Shown: piece by piece, positions 35,967 through 43,685 of the stretch
How the letters are laid out: the number at the start of each line of letters is the position of its first letter
How positions within the stretch are numbered: position 1 is the stretch's first letter
From: an uncultured Oscillospiraceae bacterium
GTDB lineage: Bacteria; Bacillota; Clostridia; Oscillospirales; Oscillospiraceae
Direction: 5' to 3'
NCBI GenBank assembly: GCA_947599925.1
Contig: CANQFT010000002.1
Coordinates: forward strand, 124,001-188,000
Length of the DNA: 64,000 bases
Position numbers and translations under genes: made by a program
Notes under the pieces: generated by a model
What the model saw: only the letters and a program-made list of their open reading frames with translations
Told to the model about the DNA's origin: nothing
Database searches by the model: none

Positions 35967-37487
35967 TCAGGCCTTTTCCTGGCGGGAGAGTTTGACGGCG
36001 GCGGCGATGACCCCAAAGAGGAACCAGAAGAGGAACATATTTCGGGGGTAGAACCAGGTGTACTCCACCAGGCCGATGGCCAGGATGCCCACAAAGGCGC
36101 CAAGGGCGGCGGCGAGGATCCGGCGGAGCTCCTTGTCGGTCCGGGCAAAGGCCCGCAGGCCCTCTTTGATCTGGCTCAGGAGCAGGCCCAAAAAGGCCAA
36201 CAGGCCAAAGAAGCCCACCTCGCCCCACATCTGGAGGTAGTTGTTGTGGGTGTGGATGGGGTAGTTGCCGTCGTAGAGGGTGGGGTAGTGGCGAAAGACC
36301 CGGCCCATCACGTCGCTGCCCAGGCCCACGCCGGTGACGCCGTAGTCTTTCAGCAGACGCCCGGTGTCCTCGTAAATGGCGATGCGGTAGCGGGCGGAGG
36401 AGTCCTGCATATTGCCGATGGTGAGGATGCGGTTCAAGATGCTCTCCGGCAGGAAGGGGACGGCGCACAGCCCCAGCACCACCATGGCGGGCAGGAAGCG
36501 CCAGTCCATCAGGCACAGGAACACCACCGCCGCCAGCGCCAGGCCCAGCCAGCTGGAGCGGGAGTAGGTCATGCCCATGGCGGCCAGGCAGAGGGCCAGG
36601 GTCCCAAGGCCCAACAAACGGCCCCGCCAGCCCTTGGCGTTGAGGGTCAGAGCGCCCACCAGGGGCGTGAGCATCACCAGCACCTCGGCGAAGTTGTTGG
36701 GGTTGTCGAAGAAGGCGTAGATCCGGCCGGGCATCCCCTCGTTCAAGGTCAAGTCCTGCTGGGAGGCCACCACCTCCACCCCCACGTAGCCTTGGTAACA
36801 GCCGTAGAGCGCGGCCACGGCCACCCCCACAGCGGCGCAGACCAGCACGGTGTTCAGCTGGCGGCGGGTGTCGATGGCGCTGACCGCCACCAGCACCACG
36901 AAGAAGCCGGTCAGGTGGAAGAGGTAGAACCGCAGGGACATGGAGGGGCTCAGAGAGGTGATCAGGCCCAGGGTGATAAAGAGCGCGTAGAGGGCGAACC
37001 ACGGGCCCACGCGGGCCGTCTCCATGGCCTTCTGGCGGTTGGCGCAGCCCACGGCGTACACCGCCATCAAAGCCGCGGCCCCCAGGAAGGCGTACAGGTT
37101 GTCCCACCGCTCGTGGGGCGCCACCAGCATCACCAGCGCGAAGAGGCCCAGCAGCAGCCAGCTGGCCCGGCCCAGGGCCGTGGCCCAGCGGAAGCACACG
37201 CTGCCGTCCCAGAAGCGGCGGCCCAGCCGATAGAGCCCCTTGGCCACCGCCACGGGGAGGTCGAACAGCCAGGCCACGGCCCGGCCAAAGACGCTGTCGC
37301 TCCAGCCGCGCCAGAGGCTGCCGTCCCGGACGGCCAGGGCGCGCAGACGGCTGTTTTGCCCCGCCGCCGCCAGGGTCAGACGGCGGCGATGGCACCAGCC
37401 GCCCAGGGCGCTCCGGCCCCAGAGGTCCTGAAAGCCGCGCCAGAGGCTGAAAAGCCACCGGCACAGAACGCTGTTTGCCGCCGTCAT
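35967..37487 (-). CDS. O-antigen ligase/polymerase-like membrane protein
   Basis: 506-aa polytopic protein with about 12-14 helices of the Wzy/WaaL (Wzy_C) family. The key loop SSARYRIAIYEDTGRLLKDYGVTGVGLGSD...HTHNNYLQMWGEVGFFGLLAF, with HNxYLxxxxExGxxG, is the ligase signature. MTYSRSSWLGL is the upstream SRxxW motif. It would ligate or polymerise a lipid-linked glycan at the outer face of the membrane. The ATG overlaps the GT4 stop by 4 nt (ATGA), so the two are coupled. Confidence 0.85.
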   Translation of the reverse strand: MTAANSVLCRWLFSLWRGFQDLWGRSALGGWCHRRRLTLAAAGQNSRLRALAVRDGSLWRGWSDSVFGRAVAWLFDLPVAVAKGLYRLGRRFWDGSVCFRWATALGRASWLLLGLFALVMLVAPHERWDNLYAFLGAAALMAVYAVGCANRQKAMETARVGPWFALYALFITLGLITSLSPSMSLRFYLFHLTGFFVVLVAVSAIDTRRQLNTVLVCAAVGVAVAALYGCYQGYVGVEVVASQQDLTLNEGMPGRIYAFFDNPNNFAEVLVMLTPLVGALTLNAKGWRGRLLGLGTLALCLAAMGMTYSRSSWLGLALAAVVFLCLMDWRFLPAMVVLGLCAVPFLPESILNRILTIGNMQDSSARYRIAIYEDTGRLLKDYGVTGVGLGSDVMGRVFRHYPTLYDGNYPIHTHNNYLQMWGEVGFFGLLAFLGLLLSQIKEGLRAFARTDKELRRILAAALGAFVGILAIGLVEYTWFYPRNMFLFWFLFGVIAAAVKLSRQEKA

Positions 37488-38581
37488 CTCGCCACCGCCT
37501 TTTCGTAGACTTGGTAGGTGTCCTGGGCCAGCTTGTGGATCTCGAACCGCTCCCGGATGTTTTTCCGGGCGTTCTCCCGGCACCGCGCCAGCAGTTCCGG
37601 CTCCTCCAGGAAACGCCTCAGGCACCCGGCCATGGACGCCGGGTCGTCGTACACCGCCAGCAGACCGCCCTGCTCCGGGCCCTGCAGGATGTCCCGGTTG
37701 CCGCCCATGTCGGTGATCACGCAGGGCAGGCCCGCGGCCTGGGCCTCGATGATGAGAAAGCTGAGGGCCTCGTGCTGGGAGGAGTTGACGTAGAGATCGG
37801 CGCCCTTGTAGAGATTTTTGACGTCCTTGCGGAAACCGATGAACTTCACCTGCTCGTCGGTGAGGCCCAGCTCCGCCGCCAGGGTACGGGTGGGCTCCAG
37901 CAGTTCCCCGTCCCCGGCCAGGACCATGGTGAAGGGGGTCGCGGTCATCTGGCTGAGTTGGGCCAGGGCCCGCATGAGGTAGGCGTGGCCCTTGTCAGGG
38001 GCGAAGCGGGAGGCGCAGAGCATGACGAAGCGGCTCTCCGGGATGCCCAGCTCGGCGCGGAGGGTGGAGCCCTCCCCCGCCCAGGCGTCCAGGTCCACGC
38101 CGTTGAACACCACCTGGATGCGCTCCCCGCTCCAGCCGTTTTTCATCAGCTGCTCCCGGCCCCGGTTGCACACGGCGATCATCTGGTCCTGCCGCCGGTC
38201 CAGGAGACGGTTGGTGAGGCGGGTGGGGAGGTCGTTGGGGAGGATGAAGTGGTTGGTGTAGACCACACGGATCTTCTTGTTGTACCGCTTGGCCAGCAGG
38301 GCGATGTAGTGCTCCCGGAGATAGTGGCAGTGGATCAGGTCGATGTCCCACTCCCGGCAGAACTCCGCCAGGGCCTTGGCCGCCTTGCGGTCAAAGCGGC
38401 TTTTCATGTCGATCTGGCGGGTCGGCACCCCCAGGGCCTCCAACCGCTCCACCAAAAGGCCGCTTTCGTTGTAGGCGAAGTAGGGCTCCACCTTCGTGCC
38501 GCCCAGATACTTCACCAGGGTCTCCACATACCGCTCCGTTCCCGCCTTTCCAGCGTGGTTGAGCAGATAAAGGACTTTCAC
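37484..38581 (-). CDS. Glycosyltransferase family 4
   Basis: 365-aa GT-B fold enzyme. N-terminal LYLLNHAGKAGTERYVETLVKYLG (the GGxE/GTE acceptor loop); C-terminal donor domain with FNGVDLDAW, ASRFAPDKGHAYLMRAL, VKFIGFRKDVKNLYKGADLYVNSSQHEALSFLIIEAQAAGLPCVIT, containing the E-x7-E retaining catalytic motif. It would add a sugar from a nucleotide donor to a surface glycan precursor, working with the coupled ligase-like gene downstream. Confidence 0.92.
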   Translation of the reverse strand: MKVLYLLNHAGKAGTERYVETLVKYLGGTKVEPYFAYNESGLLVERLEALGVPTRQIDMKSRFDRKAAKALAEFCREWDIDLIHCHYLREHYIALLAKRYNKKIRVVYTNHFILPNDLPTRLTNRLLDRRQDQMIAVCNRGREQLMKNGWSGERIQVVFNGVDLDAWAGEGSTLRAELGIPESRFVMLCASRFAPDKGHAYLMRALAQLSQMTATPFTMVLAGDGELLEPTRTLAAELGLTDEQVKFIGFRKDVKNLYKGADLYVNSSQHEALSFLIIEAQAAGLPCVITDMGGNRDILQGPEQGGLLAVYDDPASMAGCLRRFLEEPELLARCRENARKNIRERFEIHKLAQDTYQVYEKAVAR

Positions 38582-38611
38582 GCTAAGACCTCCCTAACTG
38601 TCTGCCGCCTG

Positions 38612-39169
38612 TCACAGCCCCAGGCCCTGGTTCAGCATCCGGCCCACCTGCTGGGCGAACTGCTCCTGGTCCAAGTCCAGGTCGCCCCGGAGCCAGACCA
38701 GGTAAGCCCGCATGATGCCGGCGGCGTAGACCTCGCTGCTCATGCGGATGTGGGTCTCGTTGGTGACGCCCCGGCGCCGCAGGGCGTCCTCCACCTCGGC
38801 GCGCAGAATGGCCCGCAGACGCTCCATGAAATAGATGTAGCCCGTGCCCTTGACCAGACGGCGGTAGAGGGACATCTTTTCGGCCATGATGCTGTTCAGC
38901 GCCCGGAAAAACCGGGCCATGTCCACTTCCTCCCCGTGGGCCTCCTCCCGCTTCAGCTCCTCCTGGAAGCGCTGGATGGCGCTCTCGTAGAACTCCTCCA
39001 GGATCTCCTCCACCGAGCGGTAGTGGAGGTAGAAGGTCTTGCGGTCCACGTCGGCCCGCTGGGCAAGTTCTGTGACGGAGATCTTCTGGAACTCCTTCTC
39101 CCCCAAAAGCTCGAACAGGGCACGGGTCAAGGCTGCTTTGGTACGGGTCACGCGTCTGTCCTGCGCCAT
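38612..39169 (-). CDS. TetR/AcrR-family transcriptional regulator
   Basis: 185 aa. N-terminal HTH: RVTRTKAALTRALFELLGEKEFQKISVTELAQRADVDRKTFYLHYRSVEEILEEF, the canonical TetR motif. The C-terminal helical domain would bind an unknown ligand. ATG 39169 is six nt after GAGGG; the first ATG directly abuts it. Divergent from the sleB-like gene, and only 30 nt upstream of the GT4 gene, so it may govern the glycan genes, the hydrolase, or both. Confidence 0.9.
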   Translation of the reverse strand: MAQDRRVTRTKAALTRALFELLGEKEFQKISVTELAQRADVDRKTFYLHYRSVEEILEEFYESAIQRFQEELKREEAHGEEVDMARFFRALNSIMAEKMSLYRRLVKGTGYIYFMERLRAILRAEVEDALRRRGVTNETHIRMSSEVYAAGIMRAYLVWLRGDLDLDQEQFAQQVGRMLNQGLGL

Positions 39170-39217
39170 TGCCATCCCTCTTTTTCTATGGGCGACCCCA
39201 TTTTTGTAACGTATATC

Positions 39218-39246
39218 ATTATAACGGACAAAATGGAAAAAATCAA
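39218..39246 (-). promoter_or_regulatory. tetR promoter
   Basis: Minus strand TTGATT (39246-39241), 17 nt, TATAAT (39223-39218). Confidence 0.75.
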
Positions 39247-39293
39247 CACTTGCCCGCCGGTTTGTCTTGTTATTTTTGGCAATAAAATTGGGG

Positions 39294-39330
39294 TTGCATT
39301 TTTCCTCCAAATAAGTTACAATTTAGTAAC
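39294..39330 (+). promoter_or_regulatory. sleB-like promoter overlapped by GTTAC palindrome
   Basis: TTGCAT (39294-39299), 17 nt, TACAAT (39317-39322). The palindrome GTTAC-AATTTA-GTAAC (39315-39330) covers the -10 element and start region, a likely operator for the divergent TetR protein. Confidence 0.7.
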
Positions 39331-39355
39331 AACAAATTTCAAAGGAGGAACACCC

Positions 39356-40300
39356 GTGAAGAAGCGTTTGCTGTGTCTGGCCCTGGCTCTGGCGGCGGTC
39401 TGGCCCCTGGGCGCTTGGTCGGCGGAGCCCGATCCGGCTGAGCCCGCCGCCGCGGAGGAAGCCGGGCAGATCCCGGCGGAGGTCCCCCCAGAGGCCGTGG
39501 CCCCGGAGGAGGCCCCCGCGGAAGAGGTCCCCGCGGAGGAAGCTCCCGCGGAGGAGGCGCCGGCTGTGGCCAACCAGTTTGAGATCTTTGTGAACGGGCA
39601 GGCGGTGCCTGGCGCCCACTCCCTGCTGGAAGCGGGCGTCACCTATGTGGCCATCGAGCCTGTGACCCGGGCCCTGTTCCCGGAGATGGAGAGCGCCTGG
39701 GCCGGCGGCTACGCCGACGTGGAGGTCACCGGGCCGGGCTTTGAGATGTCCTACAACTTCCAGCGGCCCTATCTCATCTGCAACGGCCGGTATCTCTACT
39801 ACTCAAAGGGCGTGCGGCTCCACCCCCAGGACAACACCTTCCTGGTGCCCGTCCGGGTGCTGGCCAAGGCCCTGGGCGCCCAGGTGGATTGGGACGGGGC
39901 GGGGGTGTACCTCACCTCCGGCACGCCCATCGCGCCGGGCGACACGTTCTATGACGCCGGCGAGCTGGACCTGCTGGCCCGCGTGGTCCAGCACGAGAGC
40001 GGCAGCCAGCCGCTGGAGGGCAAGATCGCCGTGGCCCAGGTGATCCTGAACCGGGTCAAGGCGGGCTCCAGAGCGGGCTTTGCCGACAGCGTCAGCGGCG
40101 TGATCTACCAGAAGAACCAGTTCAACGGCGCCACCAACGCCACTCCCAAGGCGGAGGCCATTCTGGCCGCCAAGCTGGCCCTGGACGGCGCGGACGTGGT
40201 GCCTGGGGCGTACTGGTTCAACGGCGTGGGCAAGTCCTTCTGGGCCAGCCGGAACAAGAGCCTGTTGTACGTCATCGGCAGCCACGCCTTCTACGGCTGA
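39356..40300 (+). CDS. Secreted SleB-type cell-wall hydrolase with stalk domain
   Basis: 314 aa. Signal peptide, then an acidic Pro/Glu/Ala repeat linker (PEEAPAEEVPAEEAPAEE), a stalk/copper-amine-oxidase-N domain (FEIFVNGQAVPGAHSLLEAGVTYVAIEPVTRALF) and a C-terminal Hydrolase_2 domain. The latter starts ELDLLARVVQHESGSQPLEGKIAVAQVILNRV and ends WFNGVGKSFWASRNKSLLYVIGSHAFYG, as in SleB/CwlJ spore-cortex enzymes. GTG 39356 follows AAAGGAGGAA. Its last 7 codons and terminator are duplicated at 54.03 kb, marking an island boundary. Confidence 0.9.
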   Translation: MKKRLLCLALALAAVWPLGAWSAEPDPAEPAAAEEAGQIPAEVPPEAVAPEEAPAEEVPAEEAPAEEAPAVANQFEIFVNGQAVPGAHSLLEAGVTYVAIEPVTRALFPEMESAWAGGYADVEVTGPGFEMSYNFQRPYLICNGRYLYYSKGVRLHPQDNTFLVPVRVLAKALGAQVDWDGAGVYLTSGTPIAPGDTFYDAGELDLLARVVQHESGSQPLEGKIAVAQVILNRVKAGSRAGFADSVSGVIYQKNQFNGATNATPKAEAILAAKLALDGADVVPGAYWFNGVGKSFWASRNKSLLYVIGSHAFYG

Positions 40301-40360
40301 GCGGCAAAAAGCAAGAGCCATTGGCAGCAAGTCTGCTGCCAATGGCTCTTTTTTCGCGCT
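40282..40360 (+). repeat. Left 79-bp direct repeat (att-like) at 3' end of the sleB-like gene
   Basis: Covers the final codons (HAFYG), the stop and the 17-bp terminator stem of the hydrolase gene. 76 of 79 bases are identical to 54034-54112, directly beside the serine recombinase gene. It brackets the whole CRISPR-Cas island. Confidence 0.9.
40313..40356 (+). terminator. Terminator of the sleB-like gene
   Basis: 17-bp perfect stem AAGAGCCATTGGCAGCA/TGCTGCCAATGGCTCTT with 4-nt loop and T6 tail. It shields the island from upstream transcription. Confidence 0.93.
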
Positions 40361-40469
40361 TCGCTGTTGATACAAGCGGGCGATGCAGGGGCGCGAGACC
40401 GCGCGTTTGCCGGTCGGTCATTTTGTCCCTTTGACCCGCTCGGTCAAAGAAATCGAGCTGAGATCTTGC

Positions 40470-40497
40470 TTGCTGTTTTCATTGCATCGGCTATAAT
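40470..40497 (+). promoter_or_regulatory. cas3 promoter
   Basis: TTGCTG (40470-40475), 16 nt, TATAAT (40492-40497), leaving a leader of about 140 nt before cas3. An inverted repeat TTTGACC-N5-GGTCAAA lies upstream at 40430-40448, and the leader can form CAGTCC/GGACTG. The rest of 40361-40643 holds no gene. Confidence 0.6.
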
Positions 40498-40643
40498 GAA
40501 AGCAAGGTATGGGCGATTTGCATGAGAACCCGTATAACGGAAGAATTGAGCAAGATGGCGCTGAAACGCGGGAATCAGTCCTGTTTATGGGACTGATGTT
40601 CTGGTAGACTTTACACATCATCAAAGTTGAAGGAGGGGGAAAC

Positions 40644-42809
40644 GTGTATCTTGCACATCGCGCGGAGGATGGCCGGGAACAGAGCATCCTGGAACATGGC
40701 CGGAACGTAGCCAAACTCTGCGCCGGCTTCGCCGCGCCCTTTGGAGCGGAAAAACTGGCGGAGCTGGCGGGGCTGCTTCACGACATTGGGAAGTATTCCG
40801 GCGCCTTCCAGCGGCGCATCCGCGGGGAGAACATCCAGGTGGACCACGCCACGGCGGGGGCTTGGGAGTGCTTTCAACTGCGACAGGCCGCGGCGGCTTT
40901 TTGCATAGCGGGACACCACGGGCGGTTACCGGAGTTGGGAACCTCTGATGACGGGCCGGAACTGCCGTCTTTGTGCGGGCGGATGAACCGGGCCAAGCAG
41001 GGACGGTTGGAGCCCTATGGCGCGTGGCAAGGGGAAATCACGCCGCCGGAAGCGCCGCCTCGGATGCCGTCGGACCCACTGGATGACTTCTTTTTCATAC
41101 GAATGCTCTACTCCTGCCTGGTGGATGCCGATCATCTGGACACGGAGTGGTTCATGCAGGGAAAGGTGGAACGGGGCGGTGGACTGGACATGGCCGCTTT
41201 GGACCAATGTTTTCAGCAGAAGATACAAAAGTGGTTTCCGCCCAAAGGAGCGCTGAATGAGCGCCGCTGTACTATCCTGGAACGATGTACCGACCAGGGA
41301 GAGCGGCAACCTCCTGGGCTGTTTACATTGACAGTTCCCACCGGCGGCGGAAAAACAACGGCATCTCTGGCTTTTGCCCTGCGCCATGCCAAGACCCACG
41401 GGTTAAAAAGGGTCGTCTATGTGATCCCCTACACCAGCATCATCGAGCAGACGGCAGACACTTTCCGCAAGGTCCTGGGAGATGACGCGGTGCTGGAGCA
41501 TCATTCCAACGTGGACTTCGGCGACGATGAGAGCGGCTCGCCCGACCCGGAAAAGACGCGCAAGAAGCTGGCCGCCGAGAACTGGGACCTGCCGGTGGTG
41601 GTGACCACCGCCGTGCAGTTCTTCGAGTCCCTGTTCGCGAACAAGCCGTCCCGGTGCCGGAAGCTCCACAATTTGGCGGACAGCGTCATCATCTTCGACG
41701 AGGCCCAGACCATCCCCCTGCCCTACCTGCTGCCCTGCGTCCGGGCCATCGCGGAGCTCACCGTGAACTACGGCGCGTCCTGCGTCCTCTGCACCGCCAC
41801 CCAGCCCGCCCTGGGGCCCATGTTCACCGACATTGCGCCGGAGCTGGCTCTCCGGGAGATCGCCCCGGAAATTCCCGCCCAGGTTTTCCAGCGGGTGCGC
41901 TACGAGCACCTGGGCCAGCTGTCCGACGAGGCCCTGGCCCAACGGCTGGGCGGCCATGAACAAGCCCTGTGCATCGTATCCACCCGCAAACAGGCCCAGG
42001 CGGTCTACGACTTGCTGGATCCCGCGGACAGCTTCCACCTGTCCACCCTCATGACGCCGGAGCACCGGCGGGAAGTCCTGGCGGAGATCCGGCGGAGGCT
42101 GGACCCCAGACACCCCCGCCCCTGCCGAGTGGTGTCCACCAGTCTCATCGAGGCCGGAGTGGATGTGGACTTCCCCGCCGTCTACCGGGCTGAGGCGGGG
42201 CTGGACTCCATCGTCCAGGCCGCCGGACGGTGCAACCGAGAGGGAAAGCGTCCCCTGGACGAGAGCCGCGTCTACATCTTCCAGCCCGACAGCAAATACA
42301 TCGCCACCCTGCCCTATTCTATCCTGCGGCCCATAGATGTTATGCACTCCGTCATCCGGGACTGCCCCGCCCTGGACGCGCCGGAGGCCATCGAGCGCTA
42401 TTTCACCGGTCTACATCTGTTTACCGGAGAGGGACTCGACAGCAAACAGATCGTCTCCTTGTTCGAGGCAGGGATGCAGGATCCGTACCATCCCTCTTTC
42501 CCCTTTGCCGAGGCAGCTCAGGCGTTCCATCTCATCGATCGGAACACCCGCGCCGTCCTCATTCCCCGCACGGAGGAGGCCAGGGCGCTGGCCGCCCGCC
42601 TGCGGCGCGGCGAGCGCAGCCGGGCCCTGCTCCGCAAGGCCGGGCAGTTCTCGGTGAACGTGTACGAGGACCACTTCGATGCCCTCAATGCAAAAGGCGC
42701 CCTGGATATTCTGGAGCCGGACCTGGCTGTGTTGACCGACCCGTCTCTGTACAGCGAAACCACCGGCCTTGAACTGTTGGCCGACGACGGGGTGGGAATC
42801 TTCCTGTAA
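40644..42809 (+). CDS. cas3: Cas3 helicase-nuclease, type I-C
   Basis: 721-aa effector nuclease that unwinds and degrades target DNA once Cascade is bound. N-terminal HD nuclease: H18, LLHDIGK (46-47), VDHATAG (67-72), GHHGR (90-92). The SF2 helicase has Walker A VPTGGGKTTA (231-240), DEAQ (352-355), TATQPALG, and motif VI GRCNREGKR after LIEAGVDVDFP. All catalytic motifs are intact. GTG start follows AGGAGGGGG. It has its own promoter, separate from the cas5c operon, and is followed by an unusual 222-bp regulatory gap. Confidence 0.97.
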   Translation: MYLAHRAEDGREQSILEHGRNVAKLCAGFAAPFGAEKLAELAGLLHDIGKYSGAFQRRIRGENIQVDHATAGAWECFQLRQAAAAFCIAGHHGRLPELGTSDDGPELPSLCGRMNRAKQGRLEPYGAWQGEITPPEAPPRMPSDPLDDFFFIRMLYSCLVDADHLDTEWFMQGKVERGGGLDMAALDQCFQQKIQKWFPPKGALNERRCTILERCTDQGERQPPGLFTLTVPTGGGKTTASLAFALRHAKTHGLKRVVYVIPYTSIIEQTADTFRKVLGDDAVLEHHSNVDFGDDESGSPDPEKTRKKLAAENWDLPVVVTTAVQFFESLFANKPSRCRKLHNLADSVIIFDEAQTIPLPYLLPCVRAIAELTVNYGASCVLCTATQPALGPMFTDIAPELALREIAPEIPAQVFQRVRYEHLGQLSDEALAQRLGGHEQALCIVSTRKQAQAVYDLLDPADSFHLSTLMTPEHRREVLAEIRRRLDPRHPRPCRVVSTSLIEAGVDVDFPAVYRAEAGLDSIVQAAGRCNREGKRPLDESRVYIFQPDSKYIATLPYSILRPIDVMHSVIRDCPALDAPEAIERYFTGLHLFTGEGLDSKQIVSLFEAGMQDPYHPSFPFAEAAQAFHLIDRNTRAVLIPRTEEARALAARLRRGERSRALLRKAGQFSVNVYEDHFDALNAKGALDILEPDLAVLTDPSLYSETTGLELLADDGVGIFL

Positions 42810-42817
42810 ACAGCCGT

Positions 42818-42910
42818 GGGGCAGATGCCCCAGCATCTGCCCCGCGACCAGTTCGCCATACTGTCAATCTCTCAATTTCAACCCACATTCCCAACGGGAA
42901 CGACCGTAAC
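42818..42910 (-). ncRNA. Predicted CreR-like solitary crRNA (mini-CRISPR) regulating the cas operon
   Basis: Minus-strand unit. Promoter TTGATT (42945-42940), 17 nt, TATAGT (42922-42917), predicted start near 42910. One diverged 30-nt repeat (42904-42875): GT + 7-bp stem CGTTCCC/GGGAATG around GTT + the 11-nt handle TGGGTTGAAAT, which is identical to the array. A 31-nt spacer-like sequence (42874-42844) follows, and an 11-bp hairpin GGGGCAGATGC/GCATCTGCCCC (42843-42818). The array stem is CGCGCCC/GGGCGCG, so pairing is kept while sequence changed. The first 17 spacer nt match the cas5c promoter except at positions 6 and 12. Transcription and processing are inferred. Confidence 0.8.
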
Positions 42911-42916
42911 GATGTT

Positions 42917-42945
42917 ACTATATCTGTTTCTCATCAAAAAATCAA
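42917..42945 (-). promoter_or_regulatory. Promoter of the predicted mini-CRISPR RNA
   Basis: TTGATT-17-TATAGT on the minus strand, ending 12 nt before the solitary repeat. It is back-to-back with the cas5c promoter, with 20 nt between their -35 hexamers. Confidence 0.75.
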
Positions 42946-42965
42946 GAAAATTTTGGCATAGCCTG

Positions 42966-43010
42966 TTGACAAGCAGCGAAGAATATGTTATACTTTCAAT
43001 GTCTCATAAA
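42966..43010 (+). promoter_or_regulatory. cas5c-cas2 operon promoter and predicted Cascade target
   Basis: TTGACA (42966-42971), exactly 17 nt, TATACT (42989-42994): a near-perfect consensus. The predicted target of the solitary crRNA covers 42990-43006 on the minus strand, i.e. the -10 hexamer and start site. The PAM position reads TTA, against the usual TTC of type I-C. Confidence 0.85.
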
Positions 43011-43031
43011 TTTGAAAGAGGTGAGCGAATT

Positions 43032-43685
43032 GTGAGCCAAGGGATCCAAGTGGAGGTGTGGGGGGACTATGCGCTTATCACGCGTCCGGAGCTCAAAGTG
43101 GAGCGGGTCAGCTACGATGTGATGACCCCCTCCGCCGCACGGGGGCTGATCGAGGCAATCTACTGGCACCCCGGCCTGCGGTGGCACATCGACCGCATCC
43201 ACGTGATGAACCCCATCGCCTTCACCAACATCCGGCGCAACGAGGTCAAAGACAAGGTTTTGGCCTCCAACGTGCGCTCTGTGATGACCGGCGGGGACAG
43301 GCCTTTGGCCATCTACACCGGCGAGAGCATCCAACAGCGGGCCTCCATGGTGCTGACCGATGTGCGGTATGTGATCGACGCGCACTTCACCATGACCGAC
43401 AAGGCCGCGCCCACGGACAACGAGGGCAAGTTCATCGACATCGCCCGGCGGCGGCTGGCGAGGGGACAGTGTTATCACCAGCCCTGCTTCGGCTGCCGGG
43501 AGTTCCCCGCCCACTTCCGGGCATGGCCCGGCGGGCCGGTGCCCACCATTCCGGAGACCCGCTCCCTGGGGCTGATGCTCTACGACATGGACTACTCCGA
43601 CCCCCGGAACATCCAGCCCATGTTCTTCATGGCGGAATTGACAAACGGCGTGCTGGAGGTGGCGGGAAAGGAGGCGCTGCGATGA
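43032..43685 (+). CDS. cas5c: Cas5c (Cas5d), pre-crRNA endonuclease of type I-C
   Basis: 217 aa. In type I-C, Cas5 replaces Cas6: it cleaves the CRISPR repeat at the 3' base of the stem, leaving an 11-nt 5' handle, and stays in Cascade. Matches the family throughout: IQVEVWGDYALITRPELKVERVSYDVMTPSAARGLIEAIYWHPGLRWHI and the late GCREFPAHF and RSLGLMLYDMDY. GTG 43032 is chosen because it has GAGGTG upstream; the ATG at 42999 would coincide with the transcription start. Stop overlaps the cas8c start (ATGA). Confidence 0.95.
   Translation: MSQGIQVEVWGDYALITRPELKVERVSYDVMTPSAARGLIEAIYWHPGLRWHIDRIHVMNPIAFTNIRRNEVKDKVLASNVRSVMTGGDRPLAIYTGESIQQRASMVLTDVRYVIDAHFTMTDKAAPTDNEGKFIDIARRRLARGQCYHQPCFGCREFPAHFRAWPGGPVPTIPETRSLGLMLYDMDYSDPRNIQPMFFMAELTNGVLEVAGKEALR

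Noticed and set aside
40459-40475. A second target of the mini-CRISPR spacer in the cas3 promoter (TGAGATCTTG)
   Set aside because: Agreement is only TGAGA plus three later bases, with a mismatch at seed position 7 and an AGC PAM. Not better than chance in a promoter region.
42999-43031. Upstream ATG start for cas5c (MSHKFERGE...)
   Set aside because: This ATG coincides with the predicted transcription start and lacks a ribosome binding site. GTG 43032 has GAGGTG and begins the conserved sequence.
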